From Maylandia zebra (Eukaryota; Chordata; Actinopteri; Cichliformes; Cichlidae), in contig NC_135177.1 of the NCBI RefSeq assembly GCF_041146795.1, positions 37,965,060 to 38,029,059 on the forward strand: a stretch of 64,000 nucleotides of DNA. The letters run 5' to 3'. Each line of letters starts with the position of its first letter. Within the stretch, counting starts at the first letter, position 1. Under the pieces are notes generated by a model, which saw only the letters and a list, made by a program, of their open reading frames with translations, did no database searches and was not told the DNA's origin. Of the stretch, positions 29,966 through 42,600 are shown in pieces. The position numbers were made by a program, and so were the translations under genes.

Positions 29966-32642
29966 CTGTGAGTATCAGGACTGAGTATCAGGACTGAGTA
30001 TCATGGCTGAGTATCATGGCTGAGTATCAGGACTGAGTATCATGGCTGAATATCAGGACTGAGTATCATGGCTGAGTATCATGGCTGAGTATCAGGACTG
30101 AGTATCAGGACTGAGTATCATGGCTGAGTATCAGGACTGAGTATCAGGACTGAGTATCATGGCTGAGTATCAGGACTATGTATCAGGACTGAGTATCATG
30201 GTTGAATATCAGGACTGAGTATCATGGCTGAATATCATGGCTGAGTATCAGGACTGAGTATCGTGGCTGAGTATCAGGACTGAGTATCATGGCTGAATAT
30301 CAGGACTGAGTATCAGGACTGAGTATCATGGCTGAATATCGTGGCTGAGTATCATGGCTGAGTATCAGGACTGAGTATCATGGCTGAGTATCAGGACTGA
30401 GTATCATGGCTGAGTATCATGGCTGAGTATCAGGACTGAGTATCAGGACTGAGTATCATGGCTGAGTATCAGGACTGAGTATCATGGCTGAATATCGTGG
30501 CTGAGTATCATGGCTGAGTATCAGGACTGAGTATCATGGCTGAATATCAGGACTGAGTATCAGGATTGAGTATCATGGATGAGTATCATGGCTGAGTATC
30601 AGGACTGAGTATCAGGACTGAGTATCATGGCTGAATATCAGGACTGAGTATCATGGCTGAATATCGTGGCTGAGTATCAGGACTGAGTATCGTGGCTGAG
30701 TATCAGGACTGAGTATCAGGACTGAGTATCGTGGCTCAATATCAGGACTGAGTATCATGGCTGAATATCATGGCTGAGTATCATGACTGAGTATCAGGAC
30801 TGAGTATCATGGCTGAGTATCAGGACTGAGTATCATGGCTGAGTATCAGGACTGAGTATCATGGATGAGTATCAGGACTGAGTATCAGGACTGAGTATCA
30901 TGGATGAGTATCATGGATGAGTATCATGGCTGAGTATCAGGACTGAGTATCAGGACTGAGTATCATGGCTGAATATCAGGACTGAGTATCATGGCTGAAT
31001 ATCGTGGCTGAGTATCAGGACTGAGTATCGTGGCTGAGTATCAGGACTGAGTATCAGGACTGAGTATCGTGGCTCAATATCAGGACTGAGTATCATGGCT
31101 GAATATCAGGACTGAGTATCATGGCTGAGTATCAGGACTGAGTATCAGGACTGAGTATCATGGATGAGTATCATGGCTGAGTATCATGACTGAGTATCAG
31201 GACTGAGTATCAGGACTGAGTATCGTGGCTGAGTATCATGGATGAGTATCAGGACTGAGTATCGTGGCTGAGTATCATGGCTGAGTATCATGGCTGAGTA
31301 TCAGGACTGAGTATCATGACTGAGTATCATGGCTGAGTATCATGGCTGAGTATCAGGACTGAGTATCATGGCTGAGTATCATGACTGAGTATCAGGACTG
31401 AGTATGTGGCTGAGTATCAGGACTAAGTATCAGGATTGAGTATCATGGCTGAGTATCATGGCTGAGTATCAGGACTGAGTATCATGGATGAGTATCATGG
31501 CTGAGTATCAGGACTGAGTATCATGGCTGAGTATCGTGGCTGAGTATCATGGCTGAGTATCAGGACTGAGTATCGTGGCTGAGTATCAGGACTGAGTATC
31601 AGGATTGAGTATCATGGCTGAGTATCAGGACTGAGTGTCATGGATGAGTATCATGGATGAGTATCATGGCTGAGTATCAGGACTGAGTATCAGGACTGAG
31701 TATCATGGCTGAATATCAGGACTGAGTATCATGGCTGAATATCGTGGCTGAGTATCAGGACTGAGTATCGTGGCTGAGTATCAGGACTGAGTATCAGGAC
31801 TGAGTATCGTGGCTCAATATCAGGACTGAGTATCATGGCTGAATATCAGGACTGAGTATCATGGCTGAGTATCAGGACTGAGTATCAGGACTGAGTATCA
31901 TGGATGAGTATCATGGCTGAGTATCATGACTGAGTATCAGGACTGAGTATCAGGACTGAGTATCGTGGCTGAGTATCATGGATGAGTATCAGGACTGAGT
32001 ATCGTGGCTGAGTATCATGGCTGAGTATCATGGCTGAGTATCAGGACTGAGTATCATGACTGAGTATCATGGCTGAGTATCATGGCTGAGTATCAGGACT
32101 GAGTATCATGGCTGAGTATCATGACTGAGTATCAGGACTGAGTATGTGGCTGAGTATCAGGACTAAGTATCAGGATTGAGTATCATGGCTGAGTATCATG
32201 GCTGAGTATCAGGACTGAGTATCATGGATGAGTATCATGGCTGAGTATCAGGACTGAGTATCATGGCTGAGTATCGTGGCTGAGTATCATGGCTGAGTAT
32301 CAGGACTGAGTATCGTGGCTGAGTATCAGGACTGAGTATCAGGATTGAGTATCATGGCTGAGTATCAGGACTGAGTGTCATGGCTGAGTATCGTGGCTGA
32401 GTATCATGGCTGAGTATCAGGACTGAGTATCGTGGCTGAGTATAAGGACTGAGTATCAGGATAGAGTATCATGCCTGAATATCATGGCTGAGTATCATGG
32501 CTGAGTATCAGGACTGAGTATCGTGGCTGAGTATCATGGCTGAGTATCAGGACTGAGTATCGTCGCTGAGTATCAGGACTGAGTATCAGGATTGAGTATC
32601 ATGGCTGAGTATCAGGACTGAGTATCAGGACTGAGTATCATG
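29966..32642. repeat. 13-bp minisatellite with 740-bp higher-order copies
   Basis: About 200 tandem units of 13 bases, mainly TGAGTATCAGGAC and TGAGTATCATGGC, with variants (gtggc, atggat, tgaatatc). Superimposed is a 740-bp block (56 units of 13 plus one 12-base unit containing 'gagtatgtggc'), present at 30901-31640 and again at 31641-32380. Comparing line by line I found no difference between the two. An older repeat of 338 bases (26 units) is visible from the rare 'ggctcaatatc' variant at about 30733 and 31071. It is non-coding and lies between kcnv1 and dek. Confidence 0.95.
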
Positions 32643-35600
32643 GAAACATGAAGAAAACAAATGATCTGTGCAGATTACAGCTGTTGTTTCAGGACAAACT
32701 GTGAGGTCGTACTTCAGGATGGTTAAAGGAAGAACGTGATTTGTGTTTCAGCTCAAAGACGCAGGATGGTGATCAGCGTGAGAACGCTGCACAGACACTG
32801 CAGAAGCTGCTCACACAGGAAATCGTGGAACAGTGGATTTGAACAGCTGTGAGGTCATCGAGGGCCTGGAGCAGTAAGAGGACGGGTGTTGTATCGCAGG
32901 ACGGCTGATCGGTTTGTTGCACTGACTCATTATTATGTTTTTCTTAATTTGGCCCTGAAACTCTTTGTTGTTTATAGACTAGATTCGCGCATTCAGCTCA
33001 TATATTCAGTGTTAAAATAATTATTATAGGTAAAAACAGTCTACCTCGAACACGAAGCATAAAGAATGTGTACTCACCGTTTCAGGTGTAAAACACTCGG
33101 CTGGGCTCACACGCGTTTGCTGGCTTTATAAGTCAAAGTGGCATTTACATAAAGTTTTATTTCTTAATCATTCTCGGTGTGCTTCACTCTGACACCACGA
33201 GGCTTCCGTCAGTAACAAATCTGCCTGCAGTGTAATCTGATTACTTCATTCCCTGCAGGCAGAATTCATGTTTTTTACAGTTTTGCTTTGAATTCTGATT
33301 GGACAGTTGACTCTGCCCACTGTGTGGGGTGAAGAGGAAAAGGCGGAGCAGCAACCACCCTGTTCCCGTCTACAGAGATGAAGACAAACATCCAAAGTGT
33401 GAAACTTGATAATAACGAGAGCGAGCTGGTGTGCAGCCATACGCGGCATTAATCACCCTCCATACAGGACGCCCCTCTCTCTGAGATGCTGCTGCTGTTG
33501 CTAGGCAACAGTGCGACTGAGCCCGAGAATAAAAACGTGCTCCACTTTTGTGAGCCTCACAGACGCTGCTGCCACAGCGCCACCATGTGTCCGGCCTGGA
33601 AATGACCTGCATAGCAAATTCAAAAGTGTTAAATATGTTGGTGTTCGTACTTTAATTTGACAGTTACAGTCTTTAGACGTAAGTCTGAGGTGTAAAATAA
33701 TACTGTTAAAATCGAGTGTTTCTATATCAAATCTGGAGGCGTTACAATGGAAGCGTGAACTCTTGACCTCTGAACTCTGAACTCCTAAAGGGGCTATGAC
33801 ACTAATAGTAAATGCACAGACTCCGGCCCCAGCACGAAAGTGAAGCCGTTTCAGAACATTTTGCTCTACAGATTTCTGAGTTGTCTGCCATGCTTGGTAA
33901 GTCATTTTTTTCTGAGATTGTTTTAATTATTATTACTTTCTTTTACTTTTGTGACTTTTTTTGAGTTGAGACAAAGCGGCGTGAAAGGCATTAGCCTCGC
34001 TGCTCGGTGAAATCTGTTGTTTGCAGCCAAACACTATAGCCTTGGAAAACAGCTTGTATATGAATATTCAGTCAGGTTTTGGCTCAATTACACCTAAAAC
34101 AATGTTTAGATTGTTGACATAATGATGCTACGTGAAGCCTGAAAACCACCAAACCGACGTAGCAAACAGCAGAAGCGCTGACTGTGGGTCGACATCCCTG
34201 CAGAGTTTTGTGCACACGGTTTAGGTCAAAATGAAACAGACTGTTTTATATGTAGTTCAGCATTAACTGTTGTCTGTGTTCTTCGGTTGTTTGAGAGAGC
34301 ACCATGTTAACAAACCTGTTCTGATATTGGCTTTAAATATGGGCAATGGATTCGTATCTGGAACTGTCTTTTGGGAAAATACAAACCACGTGTTACTCAG
34401 AAATTATTCTTTTTTTTTTTTGTACTGTGCTGCAATTAATTAGTACACAATTAACTTTTATTGACTCTGCACACAGGATATGCTTGGGAAGGTGGGATAT
34501 GGGGGGAGTTGGAGCTCCACAAAGTGATGAAGGGAGGACGTTCATATTGTACTGAAGAAAAGAGTAATGAGCGTGCTGTTTGCACTGCCAGCTCACATAT
34601 GTCCCTTTGATAAACAATATTCTAATGAAAGTCAGAGCATGTACACTGGTGCACAGTTCAAAACAAAGGTTATTCAGAAAAACATGGCCTCTTTTTAATA
34701 AACGTTTGTTTCCAAAGGAATTTGTAAAATTTCAGAAGTTTTACAATGAATTGGAAGATAACTCCGATGTAGTTAAAATAAAACACTCTGTGAGAGTTAA
34801 TATATAAACTCTTAACACCTAGTTAGCATTAACAAGTGTTAAATGATCAACTCCAGACAGATTTGGTTTTAAATCAGAGTTAAAAACTCTCCAAAAAGAG
34901 TTAAATTAACGCTCATGGTGTGGACCCATATAGACGCTTTAATGTTGAAATCAAATCTGTCAGTGTTAACTTGGGCATGCTGGGTTTGCTGTGTGCTGAT
35001 GGTTTCATGTCATGAAGCTGCAGACTGAGCGTGCTCACAGTCACGGTTTTAATTTGAAACTCTTCGCATACATTTCCTGTCAGGACTGACAGACGGTGGC
35101 GCTGCAGAGCCCTCGTCTTTCTGGGCCATAAAAAGTTCCAGTTCGTAATTTGTGCTGCTGTGAGGAAAAGGAGGGAGGGGAAATGATTAAAGGCACTTTT
35201 TATTTTCAGACGTGTTGTTGTTTTTAAATGATTCAGATTCATTCTTGGACTCGTTTACAGCAGCTTTGTGTCGGCCTGAGAGGTTCCTGTTTTGGGGTCC
35301 TGATCTCTGTTTTTAGGTTCTGGTTCCTCTTTTGGGTTCTGGTTCTTTTTACTCTTATAGCCTGTCAAGTCTTTCCCTCCTCTGTAAGGTGGCCCCGCCC
35401 AATCTGTCCTCACCTGCTGTGATAGTGCTCACCTGTGCTCTGTCGTTCGTGTGTTTAAATCGTATTAAATTAATCCAATTTGATTAATTTTTATTGCTTA
35501 AAATGATCAGACTGTGTGACGTCGGCAGTGTCAAAGCTGCTGCGATGGTTCACATCATGTGATGTGATTCACGGCGTCCTGCAGTCAACGGTTCGACCCT

Positions 35601-36179
35601 CCAACCTGCCGGGGATCGAACAGTACAGGGAAGCGGGGCAGCTGTGACAGATGTGGAGCTACCAGCTGAAACTATCCTCCATTATTCCGATCGGCGTTGC
35701 ATTTTCATTAAAGCGAATTCCTTTTGGTTCGGTTAAGCCAGACTTTGTCCTCCTGGTTTCGTTTGGTCTGCATGAGTTACTTTCATGAAGACGTTTGAAT
35801 GTTTCTGTCACTTTTGTAATTCATTTTTGATGCTGGGGGTAAAAGTCAGACAGCGACAGTAATAAACGACCCGAGACAAACTTTTATCCTTATTAAATAT
35901 AATAAATGTGAGATAAACGCAGTTTCTCTCTCATGAGGTGACATCTTTGTCTCCTTTGAGGCAGTAATCCATCATTTCATTACCAGCAGGACGAACATTA
36001 ACAGCAGTATATTTGTTTTTGTTGATTTAGTCTTTGAGGTGTTCAGCACTTGTAGTTTTTATAAATAAGGAGTCTTGCTTTGTTCTTTTTATTTCATTTC
36101 TTCGATTGAAATATTTTTCTCCTTTTTATTGCAGTTTTAGTTGATCGTTGTCTTAATCCTTTTTTTCCTGCCTGTAGTA
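32643..36179. other. Intergenic stretch between minisatellite and dek promoter
   Basis: No gene, RNA or element recognised in 3.5 kb. Short open frames overlap on both strands and look random. Confidence 0.5.
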
Positions 36180-36382
36180 CTGCAGTGTGAACACAGGGGG
36201 CGGCAACGCGACGTCACCCGGGTTCGCTTCCCTTTAAGGACGCAACGGGTTTTACGTCATCGGAGAGAGATCCAATCGGTGGTCGCCTGCGCATGAGTCC
36301 CCGCCCCGTAGAGAAACCGCCATTACAAAATCAAAAACAGAGCTGACAGGTGATCGGCGGCTCGCGCGCAGTTTCGGGAGCA
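36180..36382 (+). promoter_or_regulatory. dek: dek promoter and noncoding exon 1
   Basis: A GC- and CpG-rich region with no TATA box. It contains two ACGTCA sites (36211-36216, and 36252-36259 as TTACGTCA), a CCAAT box (36272-36276) and CCGCCAT (36317-36323), which fits a YY1 site. Human DEK is reported to depend on NF-Y and YY1, so the pairing is plausible. A splice donor 'gagcag|gtgagtg' ends a noncoding first exon at 36382. The transcription start, probably 36290-36340, is an inference. CpG-rich sequence continues to about 36800. Confidence 0.7.
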
Positions 36383-37186
36383 GGTGAGTGTTTCTCAGCT
36401 GTTGATCCACTGTTTCTCCGCGGGATTCCGGAGGCTCGTGTGCGGCTGCTCCGGGCCGGTTTATCGGCGGGTTATGGCTCGGTGACTGTTGAGCGACTAA
36501 CGGCGGCGTTAGCACGCGGTGCTAGCTGCAGCCGTCCGCCGATAAACGGTAACGGCAGGTTCACGTTTTCCATTCACTTGCGGACCGTCTGCGCACAGGT
36601 GACCGCCAGGTCAGCGGGCTCGGCGGCGAGGAGGGAGGAAGCTGCCGGGTAGCGCTCAGCCTGTTAGCTAACTGCGCGCCAAGAATCCGCAAAGAGCGAA
36701 GAAACAAACAAAAGCCCGCAAAAAAACCCCAGAGTCAAACCTGAGTGTTCCACACGAGCGCCTGCGCACACACCTGCCCGCGTTTCATTCAGCGAACATT
36801 CACAGTAAAGTTAAACTGGGCTCCAGGCATTGATGGCTAGCACCCGCGCTGCCAGACTCGGTTCAGAATTCAGCAGATTTTACAAAGAGACGCACCTGCC
36901 AGGTAAAACAGGAGTGACAGATTGCAAGTGCCAACGTGATGGAGTCAGCGGACCTTTCGGCTCATGTCTCCACTCACTGTGTGTTAGTTTCTTCTCTCTG
37001 GGTTTGATTTTGATGCAGATGCTCTGACTGCTCAAAGAAAACTTGGGCATGTCTTCAGTTACACACATGGCAGCACACACCTCTCACAGCCTCATGTGTG
37101 TGATGGCAGTGTACTGCTTCTGATTAGTCCGGGAGGAAGAATCCTGACCACATGCCCGCTGGTGTGTGTTTGTTTCTTGCCCCTAG

Positions 37187-37340
37187 GATTCGTGGAGTGT
37201 CGGCAACAGGTCAGACATGAGTGACGCAGCGGAGGAGGCAATGGACAGCTCCGCGGTGTCTGAGGAGGAGGTGGAGGACCAGCAGGAACTGTCACAGGAG
37301 GACCAGACGAGTCCCAATAAAAGAGGCTCCAAAATCTCAG
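37187..37340 (+). CDS. dek: dek exon 2 (5' UTR end and start codon)
   Basis: The exon begins after 'cttgcccctag' at 37187. ATG is at 37217, giving M-S-D-A-A-E-E-A-M-D-S-S. The start was chosen because it is the first ATG after the acceptor and gives the acidic N terminus expected of DEK. Coding part 37217-37340, ending in phase 1. Confidence 0.93.
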
Positions 37341-39590
37341 GTAACGGGGATCAGACGGCGTGAGGGGGTCGGGCCTGTGGGCTGGCTCAGACCAGTGATT
37401 TATGTTTGAGTTTGTTTTGGTCGCAGTTGTGGGAGAAATCATTGAAGGGAAACGGGCAAAGAAGACTGTGGAGAGGCTCGACTTCCAGGTGCCGAAACAA
37501 AGAGAGAAGCTCAAGATCGGAGACGGTGAGCGACGATGGGCCGTGGCCTCCACTGGTCTCAGCGTGACGTGTACGTGTCTGAACACTGCTGCTGTTCGTC
37601 TCTGTCGTTTTCAGGCAGCGGCGATAAATTGGGAGACATTCCTCGCACCAGCTACCAAATCACCAAGATGAAGCCGGCTGACCTGAAACCTCTGCACGCC
37701 ATCCTGTTCGACAGACCTGGGAAGGTGGGAACGTTTAAACACACAAAACAGAAATCGGTTTTAAAAGCCAGATTACTCAGAGTAAATCCCGCTGAGGGGG
37801 TTCTACTTCCTGCCACCTGCTGCTGTATCTGAGAGGACCTCTGCCCACGAGTTGGCAGCAAACACGTTCGCGCTGTGTTTCAGTCAGTGTGGTCCAAACT
37901 GAAACTGCCGACTGTGAGAGGAACTTTTTAGTACTGAAACAAGTAAAGATGTCTGAGCGGGAATGTCCGTGTGGGTCAGATCCTCTAAACGCAGGACAAA
38001 GGAGACGTGAACAAAACCGTAACGACGATCTCTGCATCGGTGAAACGTCCGGTCTGCTGCCGAGCAGCGTGCGCGCCCTGAGGGGACGTGGCCCCACGGC
38101 GCTCTGACCTGTGTGCTGACCGTGTCAGGTGATCGGGCTGACTCTGAGCGCTGTTCCTTCTTTTTCAGATGGCGTTGATAAAGAAGAACCTGCGGCTGTT
38201 CAACGGCTTCGCCTTTGATGCCGACAGCGAGCAGTTTGCCAAAAAACGGGAAAAGCTTCTCAAGTAAGTGTGCGCTCAGTATTTCCATGATGGTAACCTA
38301 CAGACAGAAGGTCAGAGGTCACGCAGCGCTCGGTGCGTTTACAGGAGGTGGGGATTCGTGTGCTTGGGCGGGACGCCCCACGGATAATGCCGTTTAAACG
38401 ACCTGCTGACCTTCATTCAAACAAAGGGTTGCTGGTTCGATTCCAGCTGGAGACGTGATTTATGAGTTTAAAACTACCAAATCAAACACGGAGTCTCAGA
38501 CACGTGACCTGTGACTTATCACCTGATCCGTGTGTCCACAAAGCTCCATCCATCCTCTGGGGGGGCGGAGCCTATCCCCAGTAACCATTGGGTGAGAGGC
38601 AGAGTACACCTGGACAGGTCGCCAGTCTGACAGGGCGTTTTTATTACCACGTCATATCAAACATGAATATGTGATGTATTACTGCAGTACTACCACTGTA
38701 CCCCCTAGTGATGACTACAGAGGAGTCCACAGAGCAGACTCCTGCTCTGCGTCACACCATCCTCAGCAAACACCCACTCGGACGTCTTCAGCTGCGTGTC
38801 TGAGCGCGCTCAGAGCCGGGGAGCCGTCGCATGGAGCGGTGACCTCTGAGCGCGCTCAGAGCCGGGGAGCCGTCGCATGGAGCGGTGACCTCTGAGCGTC
38901 GGACTTTAACGCGGCGGGCAGCAAGATCGATTAAAAACCTTTTGCCGTGTTCGTGAAACCTTCATCTGTCCACGATGAAGCTCGTTCTCTGGCTAACCGC
39001 TGACTCTCTCCGTGCAGGAACTCAAACTTCACAAACAGCAAGCTGAAGGTGGTCTGCAGCGTGCTGGATCTGGAGAAGAAAGGAACCCACTCGGACCTGG
39101 TGGACCGAATCCTGACCTTCCTCACTGCACCGAAGAACAGTGGCAAGGTGAGCTGAGCTACCTGTGGCGCCGAGACTCTCCTGGACCTGAGCTTTTCAGT
39201 TTTTATTAAACGTGTCCTCTGACCTTCGGCAGCGGCTGCTAGTGAAGAAGAAGAGGAAATCGAAGAAGAAGCTGTCGGGCGACGACCCGATGGTGAAGAA
39301 GAAGAACAAAACCAAAACCGCCAGCTCGTCGTCCAGCCCCAAGAAGTCCAAAACAGGAAGCAAGTCCAAAGCCATCGTCATGGACTCGAGCAGCGACGAA
39401 GACGACGATGAGGAAGACGAGAAGGCGGGAGCTTCGGCGGAGGCGGAAGGATCAGACGCTGAGGAAAAACCGTCAGAGAAAGAGGAGGAGGAGCAGTCTG
39501 ACAAGTCTGAGGAGTCTGCGGAGGAGGTGGTGGTGAGCACAGAGTGAAGCAGGTGGAGCAGAAGATGATCAGCTGACAGGAAACGGTCTG

Positions 39591-39649
<59 letters not shown>

Positions 39650-42600
39650 CCAGTCCAAGTCCAGCAGAGGGAGTAAGCGAGCACGGACACCAGCGAAGAA
39701 GACGGGTCTTCCCAAAAAGCGATCAAAGAAGGAAGTTTCAGATGAGTCTGAGTCAGACAGCGATGCAGATGAGAAGGTAAACACGCGAGCAGAGTGATAT
39801 GGCCAAAAATATGTATCATGATATAAATTTGAAAATTTGCGATAACGATATAACTGACGATGTAATTGATGCGAGACAAAATACAACTCCACAACTTTAC
39901 TAGTGCAAAACCCCATCCATTTATTTTCACTTAAACAAGCAGCTGTTTTATGTACATTAAAGCTATATAAACATTTAACAGTGCAAATGCAAATTCCTTG
40001 CTGAAAGTTTAACCAAAAGGCATTTCCAGTAGAAATGGGCTGACATATCCTGAGCATAACCATGTATAATATCCACTGAAGTTAAAAAGAGGAGCTTTGC
40101 AACATTAAACTGCAGTGAGCCAAATAAAAAAGTCAAATATGTATTTTTCGGACCATAAGGTGCACGGGATTATAAGACACATCAAGGGAAACAAAGCAGT
40201 CAGATAAATCAAACTTTATTCAACTCATTCTTTTTTTTTAAAGTGTGCGTGTTAGTCCCCATAGGGAAATAGTTCCTCTGCATTTAACCCATTCACCCAG
40301 TGAAGCAGTGGGCAGCCACCAGTGCAGCGCCCGGGGAGCAGTGTGTAGGGACGGTACCTTGCTCAGGGGTACCTCAGGGTAGCCGTTCAGTGGAGTCGAA
40401 CCCCCGACCTTCCGATCATGGGGCCACCACTCTACCTACTGAGCTATCCCTGCCCCTTCTTTTTTTTTTTTCTTCTTGCTTCCTCCACTTCTGGAGGGTC
40501 GTGGCTCAAGAGTTGGGAGTTCGTCTTGTAATCAGAAGGTGGCCGGTTTGAGCCCCGGCTCGGACAGTCTCGGTCGTTGTGTCCTTGGGCAATTTTAATC
40601 TCGTTGGTTGGATCTTAGACTTCTTAACTGATAGATCACAGTGTGTGAGAATAAACGGCTGTTTTTCCAAACAGCTGAACTCTTCCACTGGCTCACCACA
40701 AGGTTGCTGTCTCTCTCCTCTTTTGTATATTTTGTACACTAATGACTGTCGCAGTACACAGGCCAACAGGCATTTCATCAAATATGCAGATGACACAGTC
40801 ATTGTAAGCCTCCTTCATGGTGAAGAGGATTCCCATGGGCCTGTTGTGGAGGAGTTTGTTTCATGGTGTGATCAGTCCTTCTTAATGATCAACACCTTGA
40901 AAACCAAGGACATGGTTATAGATTTCAGGAAGTCATCCCCTCATCCTGCGCTTACAGTGGTAAATGGTGCAGCCATTGAAATGGTGGATAGTTACAAGTA
41001 CTTGGGGGTTGTTCTTGATAAGACTCTGTCCTTTGAGTCACATCTTGCTGCTACAGTGAAAAAGGCCCAACAAAGACTTTTTAAGGAGGTTGAGAGGTTT
41101 TAATGTTTCATCTGAAATGATGACTCTCTTTTATAAAAGTTTTATTGAATCTGTTTTAACTTTCTGTATCATTGCTTGGTACGGTAATATGTCCCTGAAT
41201 AATAAGACCAGACTTAACAATCTGGTTAAAGTGGCGGGCAAGATTTCAGGGAGGTCTCAGGTCCAGCTTGTGGACTTTTATAACAGGCAGGTGCTGAGGA
41301 AGGCAACTTCTGTCCTGTTGTGCTCAGATCATCCTCTCTTTAACGATTTTCAACTGCTTCCATCAGGTCGTCGTTATAAAATGACTGCAGTGAAGACAAA
41401 GCGACACAAATTGTCGTTTGTACCTAGTGCTATTATCTTAATTAACAACACTAAATTGTAAGTGTTGTTGCCATTGCACTTTTTTCGATGGAATATCTAG
41501 GTTGTTTTATCAGGCTTATATTATATTATAGAATTTTTTTAATGAGTGTACGTGATGTGTTGGTTGTATGTTTGTTTGTTTTGACATACTGCGAATCAAT
41601 TTCCCATCAGGGACAATAAAGTTACCATTGACCATTGACTGTCTGTGAAGGTTCTCAGTCATCGTAGTCAAAGGAGCTTGGAAAGAAAAGCGTCTGGACT
41701 TCTTTAAGTTGCTTGAAGACGTTTCACCTCTCATCCGAGAAGCTTCTTCAGTTCTAAGGTCAAATGGTGGAGAGTCCCAGATATAAACCTAGTGGGAGTT
41801 TCCCCCCACAGAGGGACAAAAGGACCCCCTGATGATCCTCTAATCGCCTGAGCCAAGGTGGGAAACTGGGCGTGGGTCCCAATCAGCCAGGGTTTCGGGT
41901 GTGTTCATTGTGAAACCTGGCCCCACCTTATCATGTGAATTCCTGAGGTCAGATGGCCCAGGATGTGAGTGGGCGTTAAGGCATCTGGGAAGGATCTCAA
42001 AACTGGATTATAGATGGCAGAGAGTTGGTGTCGTAAACCCCGCCTCTGTTCAAAGATGGTCGCTCACAGTGGACTTAGATGCTTCTTTCACTCCTCTTTC
42101 AAACCATCTGTCCTCTCTGTCCAAAATGTGAACATTGGCATTCTCGAAAGAGTGACCTTTGACCTTTAGATGCAGATGAACTGCTGAGTCTTGTCCTGTG
42201 GAGGTGGCTCTTCTGTGTTGTGCCATGCGCTTGTGAAGTGGCTGTTTGGTCTCTCCGATGTAGAGGTCTGGGCATTCCTCGCTACACTGTACAGCATACA
42301 CCACATTGTTAAGTTTGTGTTTTGGCGTTTTGTCTTTCGGGTGAACCAGTTTCTGTCTGAGTGTGTTGCTGGGTCTGAAATACACTGGGATGTCATGCTT
42401 GGAGAAAACTCTCCTGAGTTTCTCTGATACACCGGCTACATAGGGGATGACAATGTTGTTGCGTCTGTCCTTCTTATCCTCCCTCGCTGGTGTCTGATCT
42501 TCTTTTCTGTGCCTCTTTGCTGACTTTAAGAACGCCCATTTAGGATAGTGCTTCCTTTACATGTGCGTATTCCTTCTTTTTTCCTTCAGGCTTAGAGGGA

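Noticed and set aside
29966..32642. CRISPR-like array
   Set aside because: Units are contiguous 13-mers with no spacers, in a fish genome. It is a minisatellite.
39212..39547. Separate small dek-like gene from an internal ATG
   Set aside because: It is dek exon 7 read without its splice sites.
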